Source: Hymenobacter caeli
GTDB lineage: Bacteria; Bacteroidota; Bacteroidia; Cytophagales; Hymenobacteraceae
Length of the DNA: 64,000 bases
Direction of reading: 5' to 3'
NCBI RefSeq assembly: GCF_013294115.1
Contig: NZ_JABSNP010000002.1
Span: 344,353 to 408,352 of the forward strand
In this document: one piece after another, positions 9,035-16,853 of the stretch
How positions within the stretch are numbered: position 1 is the first letter of the stretch
Layout of the letters: each line of letters starts with the position of its first letter
Position numbers and translations under genes: made by a program
The notes under the pieces: model-generated
Told to the model about the DNA's origin: nothing
Seen by the model: only the letters and a program-made list of their open reading frames with translations
Database searches by the model: none

Positions 9035-9763
9035 ATGGCCGTTGTACCCTACAAAGAAGACGCTGCCGACAAGAAGTCGCAGGTAGCCACGATGTTCGAC
9101 AGCATCGCGGGCAAGTACGACTTCCTCAACCACTTCCTGAGCGCGGGCACCGACATTTACTGGCGGCGCAAAGCCGTGGACGAGCTGAAGGCCCTGCGCC
9201 CGGCCCGCATCCTCGACATTGCCACCGGCACGGCCGACTTTGCCATTGAAACCCTGCGGGCCGCCGCGCCCGACGCCCAAGTGACGGGCGTGGACATTTC
9301 GGAAGGGATGCTCGACGTGGGCCGCCGCAAGCTGGCCGAAAAGCGCCTCGGCCACCGCATCCAGCTGGAGCTGGGCGATTCGGAAAACCTGCCGTTCGCC
9401 GACGGTACTTTTGACGCCGTGACGGCCTCGTTCGGGGTGCGCAACTTTGCCCACTTGGAGGTAGGGCTGGCCGAGATGCGCCGGGTGCTGCGCCCCGGCG
9501 GCAAGCTCGTCATCCTGGAGTTTAGCAAACCCACCGCGTTTCCGCTTAAGCAAGCCTATAATTTTTACTTTCGCCGGGTGCTGCCCGTGTTCGGAAAACT
9601 CATTTCCAAGGACCGGGCCGCGTACACGTACCTGCCCGAGTCGGTGCAAGCGTTTCCCGACGGCTCCGACTTCCTGGCCATCCTGGCCCGGGTCGGCTTC
9701 AAAAATCCTGCATGGCAACCCCTTACCTTCGGCATCAGCTCCATCTACACCGCCCACAACTAA
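9035..9763 (+). CDS. menG: Demethylmenaquinone methyltransferase (UbiE/MenG)
   Basis: This SAM-dependent enzyme performs the last C-methylation in menaquinone synthesis. The 242-aa protein shows FDSIAGKYDFLNHFLS, then SAM motif I LDIATGTADFAI, then SFGVRNF and the C-terminal TFGISSIYTAHN signature. The ATG at 9035 gives the family's usual N terminus; the frame is open further upstream without similarity. The last 52 bases overlap the porT reading frame. As Bacteroidota generally use menaquinone rather than ubiquinone, MenG is the better name. Confidence 0.95.
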   Translation: MAVVPYKEDAADKKSQVATMFDSIAGKYDFLNHFLSAGTDIYWRRKAVDELKALRPARILDIATGTADFAIETLRAAAPDAQVTGVDISEGMLDVGRRKLAEKRLGHRIQLELGDSENLPFADGTFDAVTASFGVRNFAHLEVGLAEMRRVLRPGGKLVILEFSKPTAFPLKQAYNFYFRRVLPVFGKLISKDRAAYTYLPESVQAFPDGSDFLAILARVGFKNPAWQPLTFGISSIYTAHN

Positions 9764-10518
9764 CGCTGCGCCGGCTGCTGCCCCTGGCGCTGGTGCTGGC
9801 CCTGCCCTTGGCCGGCCACGCCCAGCAAAAGCGTCCGGCCAAGGCCGAACGGACCCGCAAAGGCAAGCTGAAGGGCATTACCGTGCCCAACCTGTCGAAC
9901 TACGACGGCCGCTGGTTTCACCCCGGCCTATTTTTCGCCCCCGGCTACTCACGGTTTTTCATTGAGCAGTCGGCCGCGTACGTCCAGCGGCAAAACCTGA
10001 CGGCCAACTCCGTCATCAGCCCCGATTTTGGGGTGGGCATCATCGGCGACGCGCGGTTGGGCGGGCCCGGGTCGCCGTTCATCCTGCGGTTCGCGCCGGG
10101 CGTGAGCTTCCGCACCCGCCGGGTGGAGTTCGGGGCCCACAACGGCACCGCGCCCGACTCGGTGTTCACGCAGGAAATCAGCTCGACGGTGCTGGACTTT
10201 CCGCTGCTGCTCAAGTACCAGTCGCAGCGGCGGGGCAACACCCGGGTGTACATGCTGGCGGGCGTGAAGCCCAGCGTGAGCGTGACGACCCGCCGCACCG
10301 ATTTGCTGCGCAACCAGCTGCAGGTGAGCGACAACGACCTGACCCTGGAGTACGGCGTGGGGCTGGACCTGTTTTATCCGCTGTTCAAGTTTGCGCCGGA
10401 GCTGCGGTTTTCTTACGGCCTGCGGAACCTGCTTGTCAATCGGCCCGATAAGTACAGCCAGAGCCTGCAAAGCCTGAGCACCAATACGGTGACGCTGTAC
10501 CTGAACATCCAAAATTAA
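9712..10518 (+). CDS. porT: PorT family outer-membrane protein (type IX secretion)
   Basis: The 268-aa protein has an N-terminal signal sequence (LRRLLPLALVLALPLAGHAQ) and a beta-barrel character with alternating strands, ending in a terminal strand TVTLYLNIQN. Length, the basic post-signal stretch and position directly after the ubiE-type gene match PorT, an outer-membrane component of type IX secretion in gliding and gingipain-secreting Bacteroidota. The ATG at 9712 lies inside menG, giving a 52-base overlap in a different frame. No ATG is found between the menG stop and the signal peptide. Other PorT-fold outer-membrane proteins are alternatives, but context favours PorT. Confidence 0.82.
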   Translation: MATPYLRHQLHLHRPQLTLRRLLPLALVLALPLAGHAQQKRPAKAERTRKGKLKGITVPNLSNYDGRWFHPGLFFAPGYSRFFIEQSAAYVQRQNLTANSVISPDFGVGIIGDARLGGPGSPFILRFAPGVSFRTRRVEFGAHNGTAPDSVFTQEISSTVLDFPLLLKYQSQRRGNTRVYMLAGVKPSVSVTTRRTDLLRNQLQVSDNDLTLEYGVGLDLFYPLFKFAPELRFSYGLRNLLVNRPDKYSQSLQSLSTNTVTLYLNIQN

Positions 10519-10555
10519 CCGGCCCCGCGGCGCGGCGGCCCCCAACTTACTGCGT

Positions 10556-11308
10556 ATGAAAACGGCATTTGTAACGGGCGCTTCGTCCGGCATCGGGCGG
10601 GCCACGGCCGTGGCGCTGGCCCGGGCGGGCTTCCAACTGGTGGTAACCGGCCGGCGGCGCGAGCGGCTGGACGCGCTGGCCGCCGAGCTGGCCCCCGTGC
10701 CGGTGCACGTGTTGGTGTTCGACGTGCGCGACCGGGACGCCACGGTGGCGGCCGTTATCGGTCTGCCGCTCGAATTTGCGGCGGTGGACGTGCTGGTGAA
10801 CAACGCCGGCGGGGCCCACGGCCTCAACCCCATCCAAACCGGCGACCCCACCGACTGGGACGCCATGCTCGACGCCAACGTGCGCGGCCTGCTGAACGTG
10901 ACCCACGCCCTGCTTCCGGGCCTGACGGCCCGCCAGACCGGTTTCATTGTCAACATCGGCTCGGTGGCCGGGCGCGAGGCCTACGCCAACGGCAACGTGT
11001 ACTGCGCCAGCAAAGCCGCGGTGGGCATGCTCACCAAAACCATGCGGCTCGACTTGCTGCCCCTGGGCATCAGGGTGGCGGAAATCGACCCCGGGGCGGT
11101 GGAAACCGAGTTTTCGGAGGTGCGCTTTAAGGGCGATGCCGAGCGGGCGGCGAAGGTGTACGAAGGGTTTCAGCCCCTGAAGGCCGAAGACATTGCCGAC
11201 GTCATCGCCTTCATGGTGACGCGCCCGGCCCACGTGAACGTGGCCGACGTGTTGATTTTGCCGGCCGCCCAGGGCGCGGCAGCCACCATTTTCCGGCAGC
11301 CCGCCTAA
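10556..11308 (+). CDS. SDR family NAD(P)-dependent oxidoreductase (YdfG-like)
   Basis: This classical short-chain dehydrogenase of 250 aa has the cofactor motif TGASSGIGRA at residues 6-15, NNAGG at ~82, and the catalytic Ser (NIGSVAGREA) and YxxxK (YCASKAA). The C-terminal segment DVIAFMVTRPAHVNVADVLI resembles the E. coli YdfG/serine 3-dehydrogenase group, which oxidises 3-hydroxy acids and related substrates with NADP. Arginines after the glycine motif (TGRRRER) fit NADP preference. It converges with the esterase gene, overlapping it by four bases. Confidence 0.92.
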   Translation: MKTAFVTGASSGIGRATAVALARAGFQLVVTGRRRERLDALAAELAPVPVHVLVFDVRDRDATVAAVIGLPLEFAAVDVLVNNAGGAHGLNPIQTGDPTDWDAMLDANVRGLLNVTHALLPGLTARQTGFIVNIGSVAGREAYANGNVYCASKAAVGMLTKTMRLDLLPLGIRVAEIDPGAVETEFSEVRFKGDAERAAKVYEGFQPLKAEDIADVIAFMVTRPAHVNVADVLILPAAQGAAATIFRQPA

Positions 11309-11928
11309 GGCCCGGGGGCCGGCGGCTCTGCCCCGGGCCGGTGCAGGCAGGCCAGGATTTCCTGGTTCAGTTCGTGCCGACCGGCGAAGGTGCGTAGGAC
11401 CGGCGTGGCCCCGAGCCGCCGCAGGGCCGCCCGCTGCTGCGCCACGGCGTCGGCGCTGAGGTACTGGTCGTGGTCGCCCACTACGAGGGTGAGCGGTAGG
11501 CTCCGCAGCAGCCGGGCAGCCGCTTCGGGCGCGAGGTCGGGGGGGAATTCGCCGGCCCACAGCACCAGGTGCGTGGGCCGGAATGCGGCTTGCGCCAGCC
11601 AGCGCCCCGCCGTGGCCGTGCCCTGCGAGAAGCCCAGCACGGTGACGCGCACCCCGGCCGGGCACTGCGATAAAATATTGCCAGCCAGTTGGTTGAGAAA
11701 GGAAATTTGGTCGTTAATTTCGTGCAGGCGGTCTTCGCGGGTCATCCAGCTGGCCCCCACGCGGCCCCCGTTGCCCTGCAAATAGAAGCGGGAGAGGCCT
11801 TCGGGCGCGACCACCACCAGGGCGGGGTCGGCCGCGGCCAGGGCCGCGAAGTGCCGGATGAAGTAGGCCGCCAGCTGCCCGTAGCCGTGGCACACGAACC
11901 ACACCTGCCGCGTAGCATTGGAGGGCAC
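11305..11928 (-). CDS. Alpha/beta hydrolase (carboxylesterase/phospholipase type), possibly 5'-truncated
   Basis: The frame encodes 207 aa from GTG at 11926-11928: VWFVCHGYGQLAAYF (oxyanion region), nucleophile elbow LGFSQGTATAGRW with the catalytic serine, Asp in VVGDHDQYLS and His in FAGRHELN. It belongs to the serine-esterase group that includes phospholipase/carboxylesterases. The same frame continues upstream through a TAG at 11935-11937 to an ATG at 11980-11982 that encodes MSEHYLTVPRTARYS, which looks like the real family N terminus. The gene therefore has an in-frame stop after codon 15. It may be rescued by initiation at the GTG, since all three catalytic residues lie downstream of the stop. 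Confidence 0.75.
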   Translation of the reverse strand: MPSNATRQVWFVCHGYGQLAAYFIRHFAALAAADPALVVVAPEGLSRFYLQGNGGRVGASWMTREDRLHEINDQISFLNQLAGNILSQCPAGVRVTVLGFSQGTATAGRWLAQAAFRPTHLVLWAGEFPPDLAPEAAARLLRSLPLTLVVGDHDQYLSADAVAQQRAALRRLGATPVLRTFAGRHELNQEILACLHRPGAEPPAPGP

Positions 11929-11982
11929 GCCCAGCTACGAGTAGCGGGCGGTGCGCGGCACGGTGAGGTAATGCTCAGACAT
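11929..11982 (-). pseudogene. Severed N-terminal codons of the esterase, ending in an in-frame TAG
   Basis: ATG at 11980-11982 opens MSEHYLTVPRTARYS and then meets TAG at 11935-11937. The frame continues without shift as LGVPSNATRQVW into the esterase. The first codons are typical of this hydrolase group, so the stop is most simply a point nonsense change or a sequencing error. Confidence 0.6.
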
Positions 11983-12035
11983 GGATATAATGGGGAGATT
12001 TGGGAAGAAACTTGCGTCGGGAATTAAAAACACCT

Positions 12036-12080
12036 TAAAAACGGTCATGCCGAGCGCAGCCGAGGCATGACCGCTTTTTA
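12036..12080. terminator. Bidirectional terminator/repeat GGTCATGCC...GGCATGACC
   Basis: GGTCATGCC (12043-12051) pairs with GGCATGACC (12064-12072), flanked by an A-run on the left and a T-run on the right. It lies downstream of cdd. The core GTCATGCCGAGCGCAG looks like a dispersed Hymenobacter-type repeat, which is from memory and unchecked. Confidence 0.7.
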
Positions 12081-12155
12081 TTGACTCTTTACCGATTTGC
12101 CAAGACAGCTTCCGTAAAAAACCACGCGAACAATGCAGCTGTGCGCTCATCCCCT

Positions 12156-12647
12156 TCACGGCAAGTCATTGGCCTGAAAGGTGAAGGGCATTAAGTCGGT
12201 GAGGGCGGCGAAGCGGAGAATGGTGCCGTGGCGGCTGGGCAGCAGCAGGGGGATGGGCAGGCCCTGCCGGATTTCGTACTCCAGCATCACCTGGCGGCAG
12301 GCCCCGCAGGGCATGGCGGGGCCGAAGTCGCCGTGGGCGGGGCGGGCGGCCACGGCCATGCCCACGATGGGCGCGTGGCCGGGCCGGGCGGCGGCGAGCC
12401 CGAACAGGGCCGTGCGCTCGGCGCACAGGCCCGAGGGGTAGGCGGCGTTTTCCTGGTTGGTGCCCTGGAACAGGGTGCCGTCGGCCAGCAGCAGGGCGGC
12501 CCCCACAAAAAAGCGCGAATAGGGCGCGTAGGCCTGCCCGGTGGCGGCGCGGGCGGCGTCCCACACCAGCCGCTCGGCGGGGGAGAGGTCGGCGGGCGTA
12601 TCCAGCTCGTCGTAGGCCAGGGCAAGCTGGCGGGGGGTGCGGGCCAT
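12156..12647 (-). CDS. cdd: Cytidine deaminase
   Basis: This enzyme converts cytidine and deoxycytidine to uridine nucleosides in pyrimidine salvage. The 163-aa protein has both zinc motifs: CAERTALF with the catalytic glutamate, and PCGACRQVMLEY with the two further cysteine ligands. YAPYSRFFVGAAL and GTNQENAAYPSG bind the nucleoside. Its start is ATG at 12645-12647 (MARTPRQLAL); the longer open frame upstream is GC-rich noise. It is divergent from the saccharopine dehydrogenase-like gene. Confidence 0.95.
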   Translation of the reverse strand: MARTPRQLALAYDELDTPADLSPAERLVWDAARAATGQAYAPYSRFFVGAALLLADGTLFQGTNQENAAYPSGLCAERTALFGLAAARPGHAPIVGMAVAARPAHGDFGPAMPCGACRQVMLEYEIRQGLPIPLLLPSRHGTILRFAALTDLMPFTFQANDLP

Positions 12648-12720
12648 GCAAAAAAGACGTGGAAAATAAACGGGGGCGACGAAGGTAGGCGGCGGCCGGC
12701 GGTTGGGCGCGGGCTCCGTG

Positions 12721-12728
12721 TACATTTG
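12721..12728 (+). promoter_or_regulatory. -7 promoter box TACATTTG of the saccharopine dehydrogenase-like gene (likely leaderless)
   Basis: This TAnnTTTG match ends five bases before the ATG at 12734. Confidence 0.55.
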
Positions 12729-12733
12729 CCCGC

Positions 12734-14095
12734 ATGACCCACCCCCGCCTGCTGCTGCTCGGGGCCGGCCGCTCGGCCGCCTCGCTCATCCAGTACCTGC
12801 TGCGCCACGCCCCCGCCGAGGGCTGGTACCTGACCGTGGCCGACGCCAACCCCGCCCACTTGGCCCCGGTGCTGGCCGCCCACTCGGCCTACGCCCGCGC
12901 CGTGCCCTTCGATGCCGCCGATGCCGACGCGCTCGAGGCCCGCGTGGCCGAGGCCGACGTGGTGATTTCGATGCTGCCCGCCCTGCTGCACCCCGTGGTG
13001 GCGCGGGCCTGCCTGCGCCACCGCCGCCACCTGGCCACGGCCAGCTACGTGGGCCCCGACATCCAGGCCCTGCACGCGGCGGCGGCGGCGGCGGGCCTCA
13101 CGTTCCTGATGGAGTGCGGCCTCGACCCCGGCCTCGACCACATGTCGGCCGTGCGGGCCCTGGCCGACATCCGGGCGCGGGGCGGGCGCGTCACGGCGTT
13201 CCGCTCGTACTGCGGCGGGCTGCTGGCCCCGGCCGCCGAAGCCGGCAACCCCTGGAAGTACAAGTTTACCTGGAACCCGCGCAACGTGGTGCTGGCCGGA
13301 CAGGGCGGCCCCGCCCGCTACCTCGACCGGGGCCTGCTGCGCTTCATTCCGTACCAGCACCTGTTTGCCCGCACCGAAGCCGTGGCCGTGCCCGGCCACG
13401 GCGACTTTGAAGGCTACGCCAACCGCGACTCGCTCAGCTACCAGGGGCCCTACGGCCTGGCCGACGTGCCCACCATCCTGCGGGGCACCCTGCGGCGGCC
13501 GGGCTACTGCGCCGCCTGGCAGGCCCTGGTCCGGCTGGGCCTCACCGACGACGGCACCCGCCTCGGCAACGCGGAAACCGTGAGCTGGGCGGCGCTGCTC
13601 GAAGCCTTTTTGCCGGCCTCCCTGGTGCCCGGCCTGCCGCTGCCGGTGCGCGTGGCCGCCTACCTGGGCCTGGCCCCCGAGGGCGAGGAAATGGGCCGCC
13701 TGAACTGGCTGGGCCTGTTTTCGGACCAGCACCCCGTGGGCCACGCCGACGCCACGCCCGCCCAGCTGCTGGAGCGCCTGCTGACCGAAAAATGGCAGCT
13801 GGGGCCCCACGACCACGACCTGGTGGTGATGCAGCACGTGTTCGACTACGAGCTGGCCGGCCGCGCCCACCGCCGCACGGCCTCGCTCGTGGTCACGGGC
13901 ACCGACGCCACCCACACCGCCATGAGCCAGACCGTGGGCCTGCCCCTGGGCATGGCCGTGCGCCGCCTGGCCCGGGGCCTGGTGGAGCAGCGGGGCGTGG
14001 TCATCCCCGTCGATGCCAGCCTGTACGAGCCCATATTGGACGAACTGGCGGCGGAGTACGGCATTGCCTTTCACGAGGAAGAAACCGGCCAGTAG
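12734..14095 (+). CDS. Saccharopine dehydrogenase family protein (glutamate-forming type)
   Basis: The 453-aa protein has an N-terminal Rossmann fold (LLLLGAGRSAASLI, residues 5-18), DVVISMLPALLHP at ~79, and the family segment FLMECGLDPGLDHMSA. The catalytic region has FRSYCGGLLAP and NPWKYKFTWNPRNVVLAGQG. These motifs match yeast Lys9-type saccharopine reductase, which forms or cleaves saccharopine between lysine and glutamate. Bacterial versions may act in lysine breakdown or on related opine-like compounds, so the physiological reaction is uncertain. No lysine-catabolic partner lies nearby. Confidence 0.88.
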   Translation: MTHPRLLLLGAGRSAASLIQYLLRHAPAEGWYLTVADANPAHLAPVLAAHSAYARAVPFDAADADALEARVAEADVVISMLPALLHPVVARACLRHRRHLATASYVGPDIQALHAAAAAAGLTFLMECGLDPGLDHMSAVRALADIRARGGRVTAFRSYCGGLLAPAAEAGNPWKYKFTWNPRNVVLAGQGGPARYLDRGLLRFIPYQHLFARTEAVAVPGHGDFEGYANRDSLSYQGPYGLADVPTILRGTLRRPGYCAAWQALVRLGLTDDGTRLGNAETVSWAALLEAFLPASLVPGLPLPVRVAAYLGLAPEGEEMGRLNWLGLFSDQHPVGHADATPAQLLERLLTEKWQLGPHDHDLVVMQHVFDYELAGRAHRRTASLVVTGTDATHTAMSQTVGLPLGMAVRRLARGLVEQRGVVIPVDASLYEPILDELAAEYGIAFHEEETGQ

Positions 14096-14162
14096 CCCTG
14101 CGACGAATGAGAACCCGCCCGGCCCGCCTTGGGGCCGCTGTGGGCTTACTTCAACGGGCCGG

Positions 14163-14891
14163 CTACAGCGCCAGGTAAAACCCCGCCAGCAGCGCCCGAA
14201 ACGCTGCGGAGTAGTCCCGGTCGTCGGCCGTGCGGACGGCCAGCTCGCGCTCCACTACGGGCCCCGGGGCCCGGCCGAAGGCCACTACGTGCCGCAGCGC
14301 CCGGCTGCCGGGCCGGTGGCGCAGCACCAGCCGCGTGGCCGGGTGCAGGCCAGCCGCCGCGGCTTCATGGGTGAAGTTGGCCATTGCGGGCACCGGCAGC
14401 AGCACGGTGAGGCGGCCGTCGGCGGCCAGAAAATCGGCGGCGAAGCGGGCCAGCTCCGCAAAGGTGAGTGTATCGGGCGCGGCGTGGCGGGCGGTGGCGC
14501 GGGCGGCGTCGGGCGGGCGCAGGGCCCGCTCGAAAAACGGCGGGTTGCACACGATGTGGCTAAATGGCGCGGGCCCCGCGGCGGCGTAGGCCGCCAGGCT
14601 CTGCGCGTGCACCCGGATGCGCGGCCCCCAGGGGCTGGCGGCCGCGTTGGCGGCGGCTTGGTCCGCGGCGGCGGGGTCAAGCTCCACGGCTTCGATGGTG
14701 ACCATGGGGTGGCGCTGGGCGGCCATCAGGGCCAGCAGGCCGGTGCCGGTGCCCACGTCGAGCAGGCGGGTGGCCCCGGCCAGGCCCAGGGCTGCGCCGA
14801 GCACGCAGGCGTCGGTGCTCACCTTCATGGCGCAGTCGCTTTGGTTGACGCGGAACTGCTGGAACTGGAAGTAGTCGTTAGGCACTGCCAA
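14163..14891 (-). CDS. trmN6: tRNA1(Val) (adenine(37)-N6)-methyltransferase
   Basis: The 242-aa SAM enzyme of the YfiC/TrmN6 family N6-methylates A37 of tRNA1(Val). It begins YFQFQQFRVNQSDCAMKVSTDA, a stretch diagnostic for the family. SAM motif I LDVGTGTGLLALM and the base-methylation motif NPPFFE follow, as found in N6-adenine methyltransferases. No ATG is available; the start is TTG at 14889-14891, or GTG two codons downstream. It is followed by the convergent end of the saccharopine dehydrogenase-like gene. Confidence 0.9.
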   Translation of the reverse strand: MAVPNDYFQFQQFRVNQSDCAMKVSTDACVLGAALGLAGATRLLDVGTGTGLLALMAAQRHPMVTIEAVELDPAAADQAAANAAASPWGPRIRVHAQSLAAYAAAGPAPFSHIVCNPPFFERALRPPDAARATARHAAPDTLTFAELARFAADFLAADGRLTVLLPVPAMANFTHEAAAAGLHPATRLVLRHRPGSRALRHVVAFGRAPGPVVERELAVRTADDRDYSAAFRALLAGFYLAL

Positions 14892-14924
14892 TGCTACGCC
14901 AGGGATAATGCGTTATCTTCTTGA

Positions 14925-15473
14925 TTAATTATCACTGAATATTTTAATTAAAAACGTCTGAATCTTTTCATCTGTCCAAACTTTAGAAGTCCCTGAGAGA
15001 TTGTATGCCAAGCCGTTCTTCGAGCCGAACAGAAAAATATTATTTACTTCTTTTTTATTTGCATCGCTTACCCGCCAAATTATGAAACCATTATTTGATT
15101 GGTCATTAATGATTTCAGTTTTTAATCCTTTTTTTGCCCAATAATTTGCGTCCCATTTTACAAATGCCGTTGTGAATTCTTCTTCGGTCTGATTTGCTGC
15201 ATAGAAAGGATACTTGCTTTTCGGATTTTTAGCCACACCAACCGTTGTCGAATCAGCATTTTTAAAAAAATGCTGTCTACTAACCTGATTAAAACTTATT
15301 TTAGTCCATTTATCAGGAAGTACCATATTGCCATAAGGAAATAATATCAAAGTTGTTTGTTTTTTATTTTGATCGTAGCTGTCTGCTACGATCATATTTG
15401 TCTGTGCTGTCTTGCAAGAAATTGATGCAAAAAATAAAAGCGCGACTGCCAATAAATTACTTTTCAATTTCAT
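14925..15473 (-). CDS. Hypothetical lipoprotein in an AT-rich island
   Basis: The 182-aa protein is not recognised. The N terminus has two lysines, a hydrophobic stretch (LLAVALLFFASIS) and a cysteine at residue 20, suggesting a lipoprotein although the lipobox is imperfect. The rest is soluble, with several aromatic residues and a C-terminal amphipathic helix. Its codons are far richer in A and T than those of its neighbours (AAA, AAT, TTT dominate), and both flanking spacers are AT-rich too. This points to recent acquisition. No mobile-element gene is attached. Confidence 0.7.
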   Translation of the reverse strand: MKLKSNLLAVALLFFASISCKTAQTNMIVADSYDQNKKQTTLILFPYGNMVLPDKWTKISFNQVSRQHFFKNADSTTVGVAKNPKSKYPFYAANQTEEEFTTAFVKWDANYWAKKGLKTEIINDQSNNGFIIWRVSDANKKEVNNIFLFGSKNGLAYNLSGTSKVWTDEKIQTFLIKIFSDN

Positions 15474-15615
15474 GATAACATTGTTAATAGTTATATCTCT
15501 AAAGCGGCGTTTCGTCTTAATGCTGTTCTGCTTGGCAAGTTAAATAAAGACGCATTGCGTGTTACCGCAACGGGTTACCGATTGAGCTTAATGAGTAAAT
15601 ATGAATTGATTTACG
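15474..15615. other. AT-rich spacer upstream of the lipoprotein gene
   Basis: These 142 bases hold no gene. Composition matches the adjacent lipoprotein rather than rnhA, so the acquired segment probably covers about 14900-15600. Confidence 0.4.
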
Positions 15616-16068
15616 CTACTGATTCTCGTAGCCTTCGTCCACGAGCAGGCCCTTGCCCAGGGCGCTTTGCACGGCCAGCACGTCGCAGCGCTCGTTTTCG
15701 GCGTGGCCGGCGTGGCCCTTTATCCACTTGAAAGACACTTTGCGCTGGCGGTAGATTTCCAGGAAGCGCCGCCACAAATCGGGGTTGGCCTTCTTGCCGA
15801 AGTCGGGTTTCTTTTCCCAGCCGAACACCCAGCGCTTCTCCACGGCGTCCACCACGTACTTCGAGTCGGACACGACGAGCACCGGGATGTCGGGGCGCGT
15901 CACGGCCTCCAGGCCCACAATCACGGCCAGCAGCTCCATGCGGTTGTTGGTGGTGCGGCGGTAGCCCTGGCTCAGCTCTTTTTCGTGGGGGCCGTAGCTC
16001 AGGATGGCCCCGTAGCCGCCGGGCCCCGGGTTGCCGCGGGCCGAGCCGTCGGTGAAAAGGGTAATCAA
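15616..16068 (-). CDS. rnhA: Ribonuclease HI
   Basis: It cleaves the RNA strand of RNA-DNA hybrids. The 150-aa protein carries all catalytic acids: D7 in LFTDGSARGNPGPGG, E in NNRMELLAV, D in VVSDSKYVVDA, and the last aspartate in HAGHAENERCDVLA. The handle region WVFGWEKKPDFGKKANPDLW is also present. The start is TTG at 16066-16068, as no ATG lies in frame nearby; a hairpin repeat begins immediately upstream. Confidence 0.95.
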   Translation of the reverse strand: MITLFTDGSARGNPGPGGYGAILSYGPHEKELSQGYRRTTNNRMELLAVIVGLEAVTRPDIPVLVVSDSKYVVDAVEKRWVFGWEKKPDFGKKANPDLWRRFLEIYRQRKVSFKWIKGHAGHAENERCDVLAVQSALGKGLLVDEGYENQ

Positions 16069-16072
16069 ATCA

Positions 16073-16156
16073 GTTGTTGGTTGCTAGTTGTCAGTTGTTT
16101 GTTGTCAGACGGAGCGAGGCAAATAATCTAGCAACTGACAACTAGCAACGAATAAC
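16073..16156. repeat. Hairpin repeat, TTGCTAGTTGTCAGTTG arms
   Basis: TTGCTAGTTGTCAGTTG (16081-16097) is perfectly complementary to 16132-16148, with partial pairing beyond. The arms are built of GTTGCTA/GTTGTCA-like short units. It lies between marC-like and rnhA genes, ending just before the rnhA start. Confidence 0.85.
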
Positions 16157-16161
16157 TAAAT

Positions 16162-16722
16162 TTAAAAATTGGCCTTGAACAGCTTGATGGCGATGGCCAG
16201 TAGAATGACGCCGAACACGCGGCGCAGCACGTCTTCGCCGGCCTTGCCGAGCTGGCGCTCGATCCAGGGGCTGGTTTTGAGCACCGCGTACACGAACACC
16301 AGGTTCAGGGCGATGCCGGCCAGGATGTTGGGCAGGGCGTAGGCGGCCCGCAGCGAGAGCAGCGTGGTCATGGTGCCGGCCCCCACAATGATGGGGAACG
16401 CCAGCGGCACAATGGAGCCCGTGCGGGCCGTCATGTCCGATTTAAACAGCTCGATGCCGAGAATCATCTCCATGCCGATGAGGAAGATGATGACGGCCCC
16501 GGCCAGCGCAAAGCTCTCGTTGTCAACCCCGAACAGGCGCAAGATGCTCTGGCCCAGGAACAGGAACGCCACCATCAGCCCGCCGGCCACCACCGTGGCC
16601 AGCTCGGCCTTGATTTCGCCCTCGCGCTGCCGAATCTGGATGATAATCGGCACCGAGCCCACGATGTCGATGATGGCGAACAGCGTGAGCGTGACGGAAA
16701 AGATTTGCTGGAGGTTGAACAC
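16162..16722 (-). CDS. MarC family integral membrane protein
   Basis: The 186-aa protein has six predicted membrane helices and family motifs: FAIIDIVGSVPIII in the first helix, GGLMVAFLFLG, and PLAFPIIVGAGTMTTLLSL. The family (UPF0056) has no proven transport role despite its old link to multiple antibiotic resistance. Start is GTG at 16720-16722. It is probably in the same transcription direction as rnhA but separated by a hairpin repeat. Confidence 0.92.
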   Translation of the reverse strand: MFNLQQIFSVTLTLFAIIDIVGSVPIIIQIRQREGEIKAELATVVAGGLMVAFLFLGQSILRLFGVDNESFALAGAVIIFLIGMEMILGIELFKSDMTARTGSIVPLAFPIIVGAGTMTTLLSLRAAYALPNILAGIALNLVFVYAVLKTSPWIERQLGKAGEDVLRRVFGVILLAIAIKLFKANF

Positions 16723-16853
16723 GCAGATTTAATTGCTCAGGGGTTGCATGATTAAATTGTTGACTCGTTCAATTCAACGACGAGATTACCGGGGCCCAAA
16801 CGCAGCCAGCTCGTGCCATGGTTACCGTGTCGCCGGCTGCCCGGCCGGGGGCC

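Noticed and set aside
12287..14074. 595-codon minus-strand frame over cdd and the saccharopine dehydrogenase-like gene
   Set aside because: It crosses two real genes on both strands and shows no protein signature.
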